From Nodosilinea sp. E11 (GTDB lineage: Bacteria > Cyanobacteriota > Cyanobacteriia > Phormidesmidales > Phormidesmidaceae), in NCBI RefSeq assembly GCF_032813545.1, contig NZ_CP136520.1, positions 4,768,001 to 4,832,000 of the forward strand: a DNA stretch of 64,000 nucleotides. Reading direction: 5' to 3'. Shown in pieces: positions 37,601-45,389 of this stretch (its first letter is position 1; every line of letters starts with the position of its first letter). A program made the position numbers and the translations under genes. A model generated the notes under the pieces. That model made no database searches, was not told where the DNA came from, and was given only the letters and a program-made list of their open reading frames with translations.

Positions 37601-37952
37601 ACGGAAGCGTGATTTCACCCCAGATAGGGCCAGTTGCCCCCCGATCGCCTGATTTTGAAGCGCGCGATCGCCGATTGCCGCCGGTTGCCTTCGCCGTTCC
37701 CTTGCCCGAGGCTACCGCTGCCTCGGTCAGCACCGATGGAAATAGCCCCTCGCTGCCAGCCGCAGAACGTCCCAGCAGCTGCTTTTGCATGCCGGTCAGC
37801 ACCTGGGCTAGCTCGGCCTGGCCCAGGGCATAGGGGTGGAGGTGCAGCCCCTCCCACGGGGCCAGACCCTCGGGAGGGAGGGGCTGCCAGGCTTCTGCCC
37901 AGAGAAAGAACTGCTGTGCCTGGGGAACCCAACTGACGTGTAGTATTGCCAT
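34656..37952 (-). CDS. SNF2/RapA-type DEAD-like helicase with large N-terminal extension
   Basis: A 1098-residue translocase. The helicase starts at about residue 616 ([20 protein letters not shown]) with Walker A DMGLGKT near 645, the DEAQ box ([11 protein letters not shown]) near 744, [14 protein letters not shown], and the second RecA domain ending with [20 protein letters not shown] and [14 protein letters not shown]. The first 600 residues are poorly conserved and alanine/leucine rich, containing DUF3670-like sequence before the helicase. Such proteins (often called HepA-like in cyanobacteria) move on double-stranded DNA and are linked to transcription recycling or repair; some relatives lie in defence islands, but nothing here indicates that. 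ATG 37952. The gene stands alone. Confidence 0.9.
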   Translation of the reverse strand: [1098 protein letters not shown]

Positions 37953-38183
37953 TGACCTGTATCTACGGCTCGCTCAAAGAATGGGGCTCGACAATTGGGG
38001 GAATAGGGAGCAGGCAGATCGGACCGGGTCACACCCTGATCAAGGGTAAACGCAAGCAGTACGGCGGCGGGTAAGCCTATCCCCGAAGCCCCAACCTCGG
38101 TTACTCCTGGTGTGCAGAAAACCTGCTTAACTTGCTTATCTTACTCTGTCAAGTCAGCCCTGACCGGGCATTCTGCTCAACCC

Positions 38184-38972
38184 TTAGGCATATTCCATAA
38201 TCACTGGAGTGTGATCGCTGGGTTTCTCCCATTGGCGGGGTTCGAGGTCGATGGTGCAGCTGAGGGCGCGATCGCCCAGCCCCGCCGACAGGTAGTGGTG
38301 GTCGATACGCCAGCCCATGTTGCGCTGAAAGGAGGCGGCTCGATAGTCCCACCAGCTAAAGTGACCCCCTTCGTCGTTGAATAGCCGAAACCCGTCTTTT
38401 AGACCTACGGCCATCACATCCTTCAGTGCCTCCCGCTCGGTTGGGGAAGACATGATGTGTTTCTCTTTGCCCTCGGGGTTGTAGATGTCTGTATCTTCCA
38501 AGGCGATATTGAAGTCACCGCAGACGTTGAGGTTGGGATACTCCGCCAGCAGTGCTGTCAGATACTCTTTAAGGCAGGCTAGCCAGCGCAGTTTGTACTC
38601 ATACTTCTCGCTACCAATAGAACTGCCGTTGGGCACGTAGAGGTTCACTATATAGATGTCGCCCCACAGCCCGGCGATCACCCGCTTTTGGTCATCTAGA
38701 TCACCGACGCGGTCTGCCCCTAGCACCGGGGCAAAGCCGTACTGTACGTTCTCTAGGGGTTGCCGACTCAACAGCGCCACCCCGTTGTAAGACTTTTGCC
38801 CGTGGATGTAGGCGGTGTAACCTAGTTCTGAAAAAGCTGCGGTCGGAAACGTCTCATTGACGACCTTGGTTTCTTGCAGGCACAGCACGTCCACAGGGTT
38901 AGTTTGTAGCCACTGGGTGGCATGGTCGAGGCGCGATCGCACGGAGTTAACGTTCCAAGTGGCAATTTTCAT
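38184..38972 (-). CDS. xth: Exodeoxyribonuclease III
   Basis: A 262-residue exonuclease/AP endonuclease of base-excision repair. All blocks of the exonuclease-endonuclease-phosphatase fold are there: MKIATWNVNSVRSRLDH, LCLQETKVV (catalytic Glu), IVNLYVPNGS, CGDFNIALEDTDIYNP, and the C-terminal RIDHHYLS followed by PSDHTPVIMEY. The length is typical (about 260). ATG 38972, only 90 bp from the divergent 91-residue gene. Confidence 0.95.
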   Translation of the reverse strand: MKIATWNVNSVRSRLDHATQWLQTNPVDVLCLQETKVVNETFPTAAFSELGYTAYIHGQKSYNGVALLSRQPLENVQYGFAPVLGADRVGDLDDQKRVIAGLWGDIYIVNLYVPNGSSIGSEKYEYKLRWLACLKEYLTALLAEYPNLNVCGDFNIALEDTDIYNPEGKEKHIMSSPTEREALKDVMAVGLKDGFRLFNDEGGHFSWWDYRAASFQRNMGWRIDHHYLSAGLGDRALSCTIDLEPRQWEKPSDHTPVIMEYA

Positions 38973-39062
38973 CGGCGGCGGCTAAGGCAGTCACAATGGT
39001 TTAGCTTAAAGAGTGTACCGCCCCTGTGTTTCCGCAGGATGGCCAATTGCCAATTGCTCCCC

Positions 39063-39338
39063 ATGCCTGAACAACCCCTGGAAGGCAACGCCTTAGTGAA
39101 GGAAGTCTGCCGCCGCATTCGCCTGGCCCGCAGTTACTGGGATGCCCACAACAATGCCGCCTGCCGGGGTGAACGAGAAAAAGCCCTTACTCTCTACAAC
39201 ACCTTGACCAAGGAGCAAAAAGACCAAGTTCCCCAGACTCTGCGGGTGTGGCTACGCTACCGCAGCGAGAAGTATTTTGGTGCCCACCAAACCCAACCCG
39301 GGAATAAAAAGCGATCGGCCAAGGGACGAAAGCGATAA
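39063..39338 (+). CDS. Small basic protein of unknown function
   Basis: A 91-residue soluble protein (MPEQPLEGNALVKEVCRRIR start). The middle (ARSYWDAHNNAACRGEREKA, YNTLTKEQKDQVPQTLRVWL) is helical, and the end is a Lys/Arg-rich tail (PGNKKRSAKGRKR), so nucleic-acid binding is possible. I recall short proteins like this in cyanobacteria without a known function. ATG 39063 was chosen; the frame is open upstream but overlaps the xth promoter region. It is directly upstream of the tRNA-Ala repeat array, with 36 bp between. Confidence 0.65.
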   Translation: MPEQPLEGNALVKEVCRRIRLARSYWDAHNNAACRGEREKALTLYNTLTKEQKDQVPQTLRVWLRYRSEKYFGAHQTQPGNKKRSAKGRKR

Positions 39339-39374
39339 CGGGATTCTGTTTTTGGTAAGATGCTGTCAGTTCTA

Positions 39375-39459
39375 GGGGACTTAGCTCAGTTGGTAGAGCG
39401 CTGCGTTCCCGCAGGGTGGCCGAAGGCCAATCGCATCGTAACGGTGCATCGCACAACAC
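39375..39459 (+). repeat. tRNA-Ala 5'-half unit 1 with 42-bp insert (85 bp)
   Basis: Bases 1-31 are the 5' part of tRNA-Ala (acceptor, D arm and the 5' anticodon stem GCGCTGCG), with one change at position 6 (C for A). A 42-bp insert follows, made of three tight hairpins: CCC-GCA-GGG, TGGCC-GAA-GGCCA and GCA-type CG-TAA-CG. The next seven bases (ATCGCAC) are the tRNA anticodon loop, then AACAC closes the unit. The 3' half of the tRNA is absent. The second unit follows directly. Confidence 0.85.
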
Positions 39460-39544
39460 GGGGAATTAGCTCAGTTGGTAGAGCGCTGCGTTCCCGCAGG
39501 GTGGCCGAAGGCCAATCGCACCGTAACGGTGCATCGCACAACAC
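39460..39544 (+). repeat. tRNA-Ala 5'-half unit 2 with 42-bp insert (85 bp)
   Basis: A second tandem unit with the same layout as the first: 31 tRNA bases identical to the functional gene, the 42-bp triple-hairpin insert (here with the third hairpin perfect, GCACCG-TAA-CGGTGC), the anticodon loop ATCGCAC, and AACAC. It differs from unit 1 at two sites I can see. The intact tRNA begins at the next base. In the intact gene the insertion point is inside a HIP1 octamer (GCGATCGC). Confidence 0.87.
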
Positions 39545-39617
39545 GGGGAATTAGCTCAGTTGGTAGAGCGCTGCGATCGCACCGCAGAGGTCAGGAGTTC
39601 GAATCTCCTATTCTCCA
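39545..39617 (+). tRNA. tRNA-Ala (anticodon CGC)
   Basis: A complete 73-nt tRNA. Acceptor GGGGAAT pairs with ATTCTCC (one G-U), the D stem is GCTC/GAGC, the anticodon stem CTGCG/CGCAG carries the loop ATCGCAC with anticodon CGC (reads GCG), and the T arm is AGGAG-TTCGAAT-CTCCT. The discriminator is A; CCA is not encoded. The anticodon arm contains a HIP1 site, GCGATCGC. Two interrupted 5' halves lie immediately upstream, so any transcript starting before 39375 would carry three D arms in a row. Confidence 0.95.
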
Positions 39618-39768
39618 TTCTCTTAAACCCATATAGGTCAAGGGTTATATCGCTTATCAATAAGGTGATTTAGATCAGTGTCGCTTGCCTGGCGCTAGGA
39701 GTGGTTACGCCAGTTTGGCCCTACAGTGGATTCGTCGTTAGGATAGTGAAACCGCTCAGGACAATGCG

Positions 39769-40431
39769 ATGAAAATAAAGCACGTGATCAATCTCCATAA
39801 GGGCACTACGGCTTTTTTCGTCGTGGCTTTGATGGTGGCTTACCAAAACTTTGGCGTAGGGCCGTGGGTCTACCTGGCCCTCCATGGCACCTACGGCCTA
39901 GTGTGGCTACTCAAAGATCGCCTTTATCCTGACAAGCAGTGGGAGCAAACTCTTCCTGCCGCTACCGGACTGTTGACCTTTGGCATGATTGGCCTGTACT
40001 GGGTGGCTCCCTTTTTGTTGATTAGCCGCGGGGTAGAGCCACCGTTGCCGCTGGTCGCCGGGGCGATCGCCCTCAATATTCTGGGCATATTTCTCCACTA
40101 TGCTAGCGATGCCCAAAAGTACTTTACCCTCAAGTACCAACCGGGGCTGATTACCGAAGGATTCTTTGCCCGCTGCCGCAATACCAACTATTTGGGCGAG
40201 ATTTTAATCTATTTTTCCTTTGCCCTGCTGGCGATGCACTGGCTGCCCTTTGCCATCATGGGGCTGTTTGCCGCCGTGGTGTTTGTGCCCAACATGCGAA
40301 AAAAAGACCAGTCGCTATCGCGCTATCCAGAATTTGCCGACTACAGGTTGCGATCGGGGTTGCTGTTGCCCCGGCTTTTTAAGACTTATAGGGCTGGTTC
40401 TCAGCCCACCGCTGGTGAAACGCCTAACTAA
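39769..40431 (+). CDS. Membrane methyltransferase-like protein (ICMT/DUF1295 type)
   Basis: A 220-residue multi-pass protein with five or six membrane helices. The C-terminal part has the isoprenylcysteine methyltransferase/steroid-reductase pattern: ALNILGIFLHYASDAQKYFT, GLITEGFFARCRNTNYLGEI (G-x-F-x-x-x-RNPNYxGE-like) and a late RYPEFADYRLR. Such proteins bind SAM or NADPH in the membrane. The substrate is unknown. ATG 39769, 151 bp after the tRNA. Confidence 0.82.
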   Translation: MKIKHVINLHKGTTAFFVVALMVAYQNFGVGPWVYLALHGTYGLVWLLKDRLYPDKQWEQTLPAATGLLTFGMIGLYWVAPFLLISRGVEPPLPLVAGAIALNILGIFLHYASDAQKYFTLKYQPGLITEGFFARCRNTNYLGEILIYFSFALLAMHWLPFAIMGLFAAVVFVPNMRKKDQSLSRYPEFADYRLRSGLLLPRLFKTYRAGSQPTAGETPN

Positions 40432-40494
40432 TCGACTTCGCCCCGCCAGCATACCCTAGGGTCTATGATCTAAGGGTTCACGACCCGGCTGCCC

Positions 40495-42426
40495 ATGACT
40501 CTGTTTACTCTGCGCTCTGCCACCAAAGACTTTGGTATCAAAGAAATTCTTCGCGATGCCAGCTTTAGCCTGGATGAGGGCGACAAGGTGGGCCTGATTG
40601 GCACCAACGGCTCCGGCAAATCGACCCTGCTGAAAATGATTGCGGGGCTAGAGCCCTTCGACGGCGGTGAGTTTTGGGTCAACCCTGGGGCCAAGATTGT
40701 CTACCTGCCCCAGCAGCCCGACTTTGAGGCCGATCGCACGGTGCTAGAGCAGGTGTTTGCCGACGCGGGCGAACAGATGGCGCTGATTCGTGAGTACGAA
40801 GATATCTCCCACCACATGGCCCAGGGTACCGGCGACGCCGACGCGCTGATGGCCAAGCTCTCGACGGTATCCGAAAAAATTGCCGCCGCCGATGCCTGGG
40901 ATTTGGAAACCAACGCCAAGGCCATTCTCAGCCGCCTAGGCATTGACGACTTTGATGCCAAGGTGGGCGATTTGTCGGGGGGGTATAGAAAACGGGTGGC
41001 GATCGCCGCGGCTCTGCTGGCCGACCCTGATGCCTTGCTGATGGACGAGCCCACCAACCACCTCGATGCTGAATCGGTGGAGTGGCTGCAAAGCTACCTG
41101 GGCGGCTTTCGCGGTGCGCTGTTGCTGATCACCCACGATCGCTACTTTCTCGACCAGGTCACCAACCGCATTCTTGAAATCGATCGCGGCGATCTCTACA
41201 GCTATGCGGGCAACTACGCCTACTACCTGGAGAAAAAGGCCCTGGCTGAAGCCGCCGACCAGAGCACCCAGAAGAAGCACGCCGGAGTACTGCGTCGCGA
41301 GCTGGAATGGCTCAAGCGCGGCCCCAAGGCCCGCAGCACCAAGCAAAAGGCCCGCATCGATCGCATCGGCGACATGCAAAACCGCGAGTTTAAAGAATCC
41401 CTCGGCAAGGTGGATATTTCCACTGTCGGTCGCCGCATTGGCAAGAAGGTGATCGAGCTGGAGAATGTCTCCAAGAGCTACGAAGATCGCCTTTTATTCA
41501 AGGATTTTACCTACGCTTTCGCCCCGGACGATCGCATCGGCATCATCGGCCCCAACGGCGTCGGCAAATCGACCCTGATGAACGTGATCACCGGGCGGCT
41601 GGAGCCTGACACCGGCACCGTCGATATCGGCACCACCATCCACGTGGGCTACTTTGACCAGCATTCCGAAGATCTGTTTGCCAACCCCAGCCAGCGGGTG
41701 ATCGAGTACCTGAAAGAAACCGCCGAACTGGTCACCACCAACGACGGCAGCGTGATCACCGCGTCGCAAATGCTGGAGCGCTTTTTGTTTACCTCTAACC
41801 AGCAGTACGCCCCGCTCGAAAAACTTTCCGGCGGCGAGCGGCGGCGGCTGTTTCTGCTGCGGGTGCTACTGTCGGCTCCAAATCTGCTGATTCTTGACGA
41901 GCCCACCAACGACCTCGACGTGCAAACCCTGGGCGTGCTCGAAGAATACCTGGAGGAGTTCAACGGCTGCGTGATTGTGGTTTCCCACGATCGCTATTTT
42001 CTCGATCGCACCGTCAACACCATTTTTGCCTTTGAGGGCGACGGCGTACTGCGCAACTATCCGGGCAACTACTCGGTCTATTTAGACTATAAAAAGGCGG
42101 CTGCGGATACTGAGAAAGCGAGTAGCAAACAGGCGATCGCCAGCAAATCCCAGGCTGTATCTCCTCAGGCGGTAGCTAAGGCAGAGCCAACCTCCGATGC
42201 CAAGGCCAAAAAACTTTCCTACAAAGAAAAGCGGGAATACGAGCAGCTAGAAACTCAAATTCCGGCTATGGAAGCTGAAAAAGCAGCCCTAGAAAAACAG
42301 CTCTACAACAACCCGCCCAGCGACTATAGCGAGGTGACGAAGTTATCTGAACGCCTGGGCGAACTTACCGCCACCATCGATTCCTCCACCGAACGCTGGA
42401 TGGAGCTAGCCGAGCGGATGGAGTAG
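40495..42426 (+). CDS. uup: ABC-F family ATPase, Uup-like
   Basis: A 643-residue protein with two ABC ATPase domains and no membrane segments. Domain 1: Walker A GTNGSGKS, signature LSGGYRKR, Walker B LLMDEPTNHLD. Domain 2: Walker A GPNGVGKS, signature LSGGERRR, Walker B LILDEPTNDLD. The linker between them (LEWLKRGPKARSTKQKARID) is the ABC-F P-site linker, and the C-terminal coiled coil (KLSYKEKREYEQLETQIPAM, then LYNNPPSDYSEV) is typical of Uup. ABC-F proteins act on the ribosome; Uup also affects transposon excision and DNA structures. ATG 40495 lies 64 bp after the membrane methyltransferase gene. Confidence 0.94.
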   Translation: MTLFTLRSATKDFGIKEILRDASFSLDEGDKVGLIGTNGSGKSTLLKMIAGLEPFDGGEFWVNPGAKIVYLPQQPDFEADRTVLEQVFADAGEQMALIREYEDISHHMAQGTGDADALMAKLSTVSEKIAAADAWDLETNAKAILSRLGIDDFDAKVGDLSGGYRKRVAIAAALLADPDALLMDEPTNHLDAESVEWLQSYLGGFRGALLLITHDRYFLDQVTNRILEIDRGDLYSYAGNYAYYLEKKALAEAADQSTQKKHAGVLRRELEWLKRGPKARSTKQKARIDRIGDMQNREFKESLGKVDISTVGRRIGKKVIELENVSKSYEDRLLFKDFTYAFAPDDRIGIIGPNGVGKSTLMNVITGRLEPDTGTVDIGTTIHVGYFDQHSEDLFANPSQRVIEYLKETAELVTTNDGSVITASQMLERFLFTSNQQYAPLEKLSGGERRRLFLLRVLLSAPNLLILDEPTNDLDVQTLGVLEEYLEEFNGCVIVVSHDRYFLDRTVNTIFAFEGDGVLRNYPGNYSVYLDYKKAAADTEKASSKQAIASKSQAVSPQAVAKAEPTSDAKAKKLSYKEKREYEQLETQIPAMEAEKAALEKQLYNNPPSDYSEVTKLSERLGELTATIDSSTERWMELAERME

Positions 42427-42672
42427 ACTTCCACATCAAATCAGGCCATCAATCGCGACTGGTAGGGGGCGCAAGGTTTTGCGCCCAATGCAATATCTGT
42501 AGGGTTGCAATAGGCCTAGGTCAAGCCTCAGAAATTAAGAGGATGCCCAGTACCCTTATTCAGGAGAGCAAATGCCATTTGCCCCTACAGATTGGCCTTT
42601 ATAAATTGGGGTTATCCGATTTGGATTTGCGCTGAGAATAACCGATTGATATCAATTCTTTGAAGGCTACCC
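42427..42672. repeat. Intergenic region with two palindromes
   Basis: The 246 bp between convergent genes hold GGGCGCAA-GGTT-TTGCGCCC (42467-42486), a perfect 8-bp hairpin, and GCAAATG-C-CATTTGC (42568-42582) followed by CCCTACAG. The second resembles the palindrome inside the DNA ligase gene (58680-58707), which ends TTTGCCCCTACAG as well, so both belong to a common dispersed repeat class. The first may serve as the uup terminator. Confidence 0.65.
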
Positions 42673-43371
42673 TTACAAATTAAGAGATAGATCAGGATTA
42701 GCGTTCATCTCTTGCTGTACTGCGAGACCAATGGCTAGCGCTTCCTGCAAGAATTGTCGGTACTCGCTGGCCTGATGGTTGACCTGGAGAGTTTGCAGCG
42801 TCACCAGGTTGGCCTCAAGGGTGGTAAACAAATCCTGCCGTCGCGCCAGCAGGGCCCGGTGGCGACGCAAAATCTTTTCGGTCACGAGGGCTGACGTTAG
42901 ACTGTCTCGGGTGGCCTGGAGGGCAACTAGAATCTCACTGTTCTGGAACCCTGCGCCTATTCCCTGCGCCGCATCCAACTCCTCCAGCACTTGCAGCGCC
43001 CGAATAATATCGTTGTGGCGATCGCACTCATCTAACAGGCGCGCCAGGGTCATGAAGCGTTTAGAGCGCTGCCACTGGTAGAGGTGCCAAGCTACAGCGC
43101 CGATCGCGATCGCCCCGGCAATCCCCAGCAGCAGTGCCCGAAATTGGTCAAAGCCCTGCTGCTGACTCACCAGCACCAGCCCTAACCCCAGACAAACCAC
43201 AAATATCGTCCCCAGCATCAGGCATTCTGTAATCAAAAGGGAGAGCAGCTGCCGCCGCGATCGCCAGACAGAGGGGCGAATCATCTTGTCCATGAAAACC
43301 GAGTCAATATCTAAACCTGTGAGCTGATCGAGTTCAGACCGAGTGATGCGTAGCGCCTGCAAATTAGTCAT
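42673..43371 (-). CDS. Hypothetical two-helix membrane protein
   Basis: A 232-residue protein. Residues 1-40 are polar (ALRITRSELDQLTGLDIDS), two membrane helices lie at about 43-68 and 80-98 (LLSLLITECLMLGTIFVVCL and LLLGIAGAIAIGAVAWHLYQ), and the remaining 130 residues are a helical cytosolic domain with coiled-coil character. No motif is recognisable. It is 12 bp downstream of the WH2-annotated membrane protein gene on the same strand, so they form a two-gene operon and may work together. ATG 43371. Confidence 0.65.
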   Translation of the reverse strand: MTNLQALRITRSELDQLTGLDIDSVFMDKMIRPSVWRSRRQLLSLLITECLMLGTIFVVCLGLGLVLVSQQQGFDQFRALLLGIAGAIAIGAVAWHLYQWQRSKRFMTLARLLDECDRHNDIIRALQVLEELDAAQGIGAGFQNSEILVALQATRDSLTSALVTEKILRRHRALLARRQDLFTTLEANLVTLQTLQVNHQASEYRQFLQEALAIGLAVQQEMNANPDLSLNL

Positions 43372-43383
43372 AGCAGCAGCTCA

Positions 43384-44064
43384 TCAATTGCCAAATAGCA
43401 GCGAGAAGATGCTGTGAAGCACTTGGGAGTAAAAGTTGCCTTCTACCTCACGAAACAGCTGGAAGGGTTGACCAGGGGAGCCGAAAAAAGGTCTCAGCGT
43501 CCATCCCAACTGGCTGCCCACTAGGCCGTAGAGCGTTAGCCAAAATAGCAGCAGGCGGTTGCGAATTTGAGGCGTGTCTTCAGTAAAATTCATCACTGAG
43601 CGAATGCCCGAATAAAACAGCCTTACCCCGATAAACCCGGTGAGGCCAAAGATGGCGACATTGAGCAGCAAAAAGAAGTGATAGCTGCGAATCGAGATCA
43701 AAAAGAACAGCGTCACTGGAGCAAAGCTGAACAGCAGCACGCTAATCACCGAAACGGTAGTGAGGCTAAGCACCGCATACTGTCTAAAGTCAGCCTTAGA
43801 GCCAAACAAAATATCAAAAAAATAAAGTGTCGGTAGGCAAATTAGCAGAGTCAGCAGGTAGAGGGCGGGTAGCTTAGCCATCGACACCAGCATTTGCTGC
43901 CAGCCACTCGACGAGCCAATGATGGCCCCATAAATCGCAAAAAATAGGGAGCTAACCACCAGTAGCGACAAAATTTTAGACTCAATCTTTTTGCCCTGGC
44001 GGACTTCTTCTAGAAAGATGGTGCGATCGCGCAGCAGCAAAATCAGGGTTGAAAAGTGTTCCAT
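43384..44064 (-). CDS. Multi-pass membrane protein (cyanobacterial 'actin-binding WH2' family)
   Basis: A 226-residue protein with about six membrane helices, of which the first begins at residue 31 (LSLLVVSSLFFAIYGAIIGS). The combination IFLEEVRQGKKIESKILSLL and the final YSQVLHSIFSLLFGN fit proteins that I recall carry the automatic name actin-binding WH2 domain protein in cyanobacterial genomes; that name is not meaningful for a membrane protein of this kind. It resembles Yip1-like proteins in helix layout. Function is unknown. ATG 44064, upstream partner of the 42673 gene. Confidence 0.7.
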   Translation of the reverse strand: MEHFSTLILLLRDRTIFLEEVRQGKKIESKILSLLVVSSLFFAIYGAIIGSSSGWQQMLVSMAKLPALYLLTLLICLPTLYFFDILFGSKADFRQYAVLSLTTVSVISVLLFSFAPVTLFFLISIRSYHFFLLLNVAIFGLTGFIGVRLFYSGIRSVMNFTEDTPQIRNRLLLFWLTLYGLVGSQLGWTLRPFFGSPGQPFQLFREVEGNFYSQVLHSIFSLLFGN

Positions 44065-44141
44065 AATCTAGCCCAGAGAGACAGCGGTTAAGGCTTATCT
44101 GGAGTCTAGCCATCTCTCGGGTCAGATTAAGGCGGATAAAG

Positions 44142-44168
44142 TCGGCGATCGCAGCACCCGATCGCCGA
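44142..44168 (-). terminator. Hairpin after the dienelactone hydrolase gene
   Basis: TCGGCGATCG and CGATCGCCGA form a perfect 10-bp stem around a 7-nt loop, with a short T run on the minus-strand side. It lies 54 bp after the hydrolase stop codon and contains HIP1 sequence in the stem. Terminator function is moderate inference. Confidence 0.45.
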
Positions 44169-44221
44169 CCCGTTTGACAAGGGCAAACCCTTATGGGCTC
44201 ACTGCTTGAAACGTGATGGCC

Positions 44222-45007
44222 CTAGCCTAGCACTTCGCCCAAAAAGGTCATCAGGGCACGCCACGATTTGCGATCGGCCATACCGTCATAGCGATCGGCA
44301 TCGCTCCACACCGTAAAGGCGTGGTCTACCCCGCCGTAGATCTCCATGGCAAAATCGACGTCAGCCTCGTCTAGCTCGGCGGCGAGTTGGGCCACATCGG
44401 CCATCGGGGCAGCGGGGTCATCAGAACCATGCAGCACCAGAATCCGGCCCTGAGTTTGGCTGTAGTCTTGTCCCTCAGGGGTTTCAAAGCTGCCGTGAAA
44501 CGACACAAACCCATCTAAATCCATACCAGCGCGGGCCATTTCAAGCACGGCGGCACCGCCAAAGCAGTAGCCCATGGCCACCACCTGGCTACTGTCTACC
44601 CCCGACTGAGCCTGGGCCTGGGCAAGGCCTGCCCTAAGGCGAGCGCGCATGGTGGCGCGATCGCTGCGCAGTGCCCCACTTTGCTCCCGCGACTCAGCAG
44701 GGTTGCTGGGGCGCACCCCCTGCCCGTAGAGGTCTACCGCAAAGGCGGCGTAGCCCTGCTCGGCCAGCATTTGTGTCCGGCGCTGCTCGTAGTCATCTAG
44801 ACCATTCCAGTCATGGACCACCAGCACCAGGGGTTGGCTCTCGCCAAAGTTTTGGTTAACGGCAAAGTATCCCTCAAAGGGTTGCCCGTCAATGGTGTAC
44901 ACCACTGGCTCAGCCACAATATTGGCCTTTGCGGCTGGGGCGAGACCCATAACCACCAGCGTAGTCACCACGGCGGCCAACGTAACCAGCAAGAATTTTC
45001 TTACCAC
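44222..45007 (-). CDS. Exported dienelactone hydrolase family protein
   Basis: A 261-residue alpha/beta hydrolase with a signal peptide (LLVTLAAVVTTLVVMGLAPA, cut near AKA-NI). The catalytic triad is seen: the Cys nucleophile in AMGYCFGG (C148), Asp in LHGSDDPAAP (about 197), and His in GGVDHAFT (H229). Classical enzymes open dienelactones in aromatic degradation, but exported bacterial members have broader esterase roles, so the substrate is open. Start is GTG 45007 with GGAGA about 6 nt upstream. Confidence 0.87.
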   Translation of the reverse strand: MVRKFLLVTLAAVVTTLVVMGLAPAAKANIVAEPVVYTIDGQPFEGYFAVNQNFGESQPLVLVVHDWNGLDDYEQRRTQMLAEQGYAAFAVDLYGQGVRPSNPAESREQSGALRSDRATMRARLRAGLAQAQAQSGVDSSQVVAMGYCFGGAAVLEMARAGMDLDGFVSFHGSFETPEGQDYSQTQGRILVLHGSDDPAAPMADVAQLAAELDEADVDFAMEIYGGVDHAFTVWSDADRYDGMADRKSWRALMTFLGEVLG

Positions 45008-45225
45008 TGCGATCTCCTGTTGATATATCTAGTCATGCCGGGGCGATACCCAAATTCTCTGTAGAGAGAAAAATTTGATACAGGGTCTCTAGGCCAGGGA
45101 GACCCCCGGACAACGCGATGCTGGGGTGACGCATCCTGGCTCAGACTTAAGCTCTAGACGAAAAGGGCCTGCCCCCTGATATCGTAAAGAAGTTTGAAGC
45201 CGATCGTAAAGCTGCGCCTCTATCT

Positions 45226-45381
45226 ATGGACTGGACTCCCGACGCTGAAGCCCGCCTCAAAGAAATTCCCTTCTTTGTGCGCCCTGCTGCCCGCAAGAAA
45301 ATTGAGAAGTTTGCCCAAGAACAGGGCACGAGCCAAATCACCGTTGAGGTGTACGAAGCGGCGAAAAAGCAGTTCGGCTAA
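45226..45381 (+). CDS. Stand-alone PCP_red domain protein (51 aa)
   Basis: A 51-residue protein: MDWTPDAEARLKEIPFFVRP, then RKKIEKFAQEQGTSQITVEV and a final YEAAKKQFG. This is the PCP_red domain (the small C-terminal domain of the ChlB subunit of the dark-operative protochlorophyllide reductase) as a free protein, with the hallmark FFVRPAARKKIE. Free copies of this domain are known in photosynthetic organisms with unclear function, perhaps protein or pigment binding. The chlB gene is not in the window. The start at ATG 45226 lacks a strong ribosome site. It converges with the VWD gene, 8 bp away. Confidence 0.85.
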   Translation: MDWTPDAEARLKEIPFFVRPAARKKIEKFAQEQGTSQITVEVYEAAKKQFG

Positions 45382-45389
45382 AACGGAGC

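Noticed and set aside
34656-37952. SNF2 helicase as part of a defence island
   Set aside because: Its neighbours are housekeeping genes (rpmH cluster, xth, tRNA); there is no nuclease, methyltransferase or phage gene beside it.
39360-39554. 64-codon frame over the tRNA array
   Set aside because: It reads tRNA sequence (the GISSVGRAL-type string is a well-known artefact of translating a tRNA gene). Not a protein.
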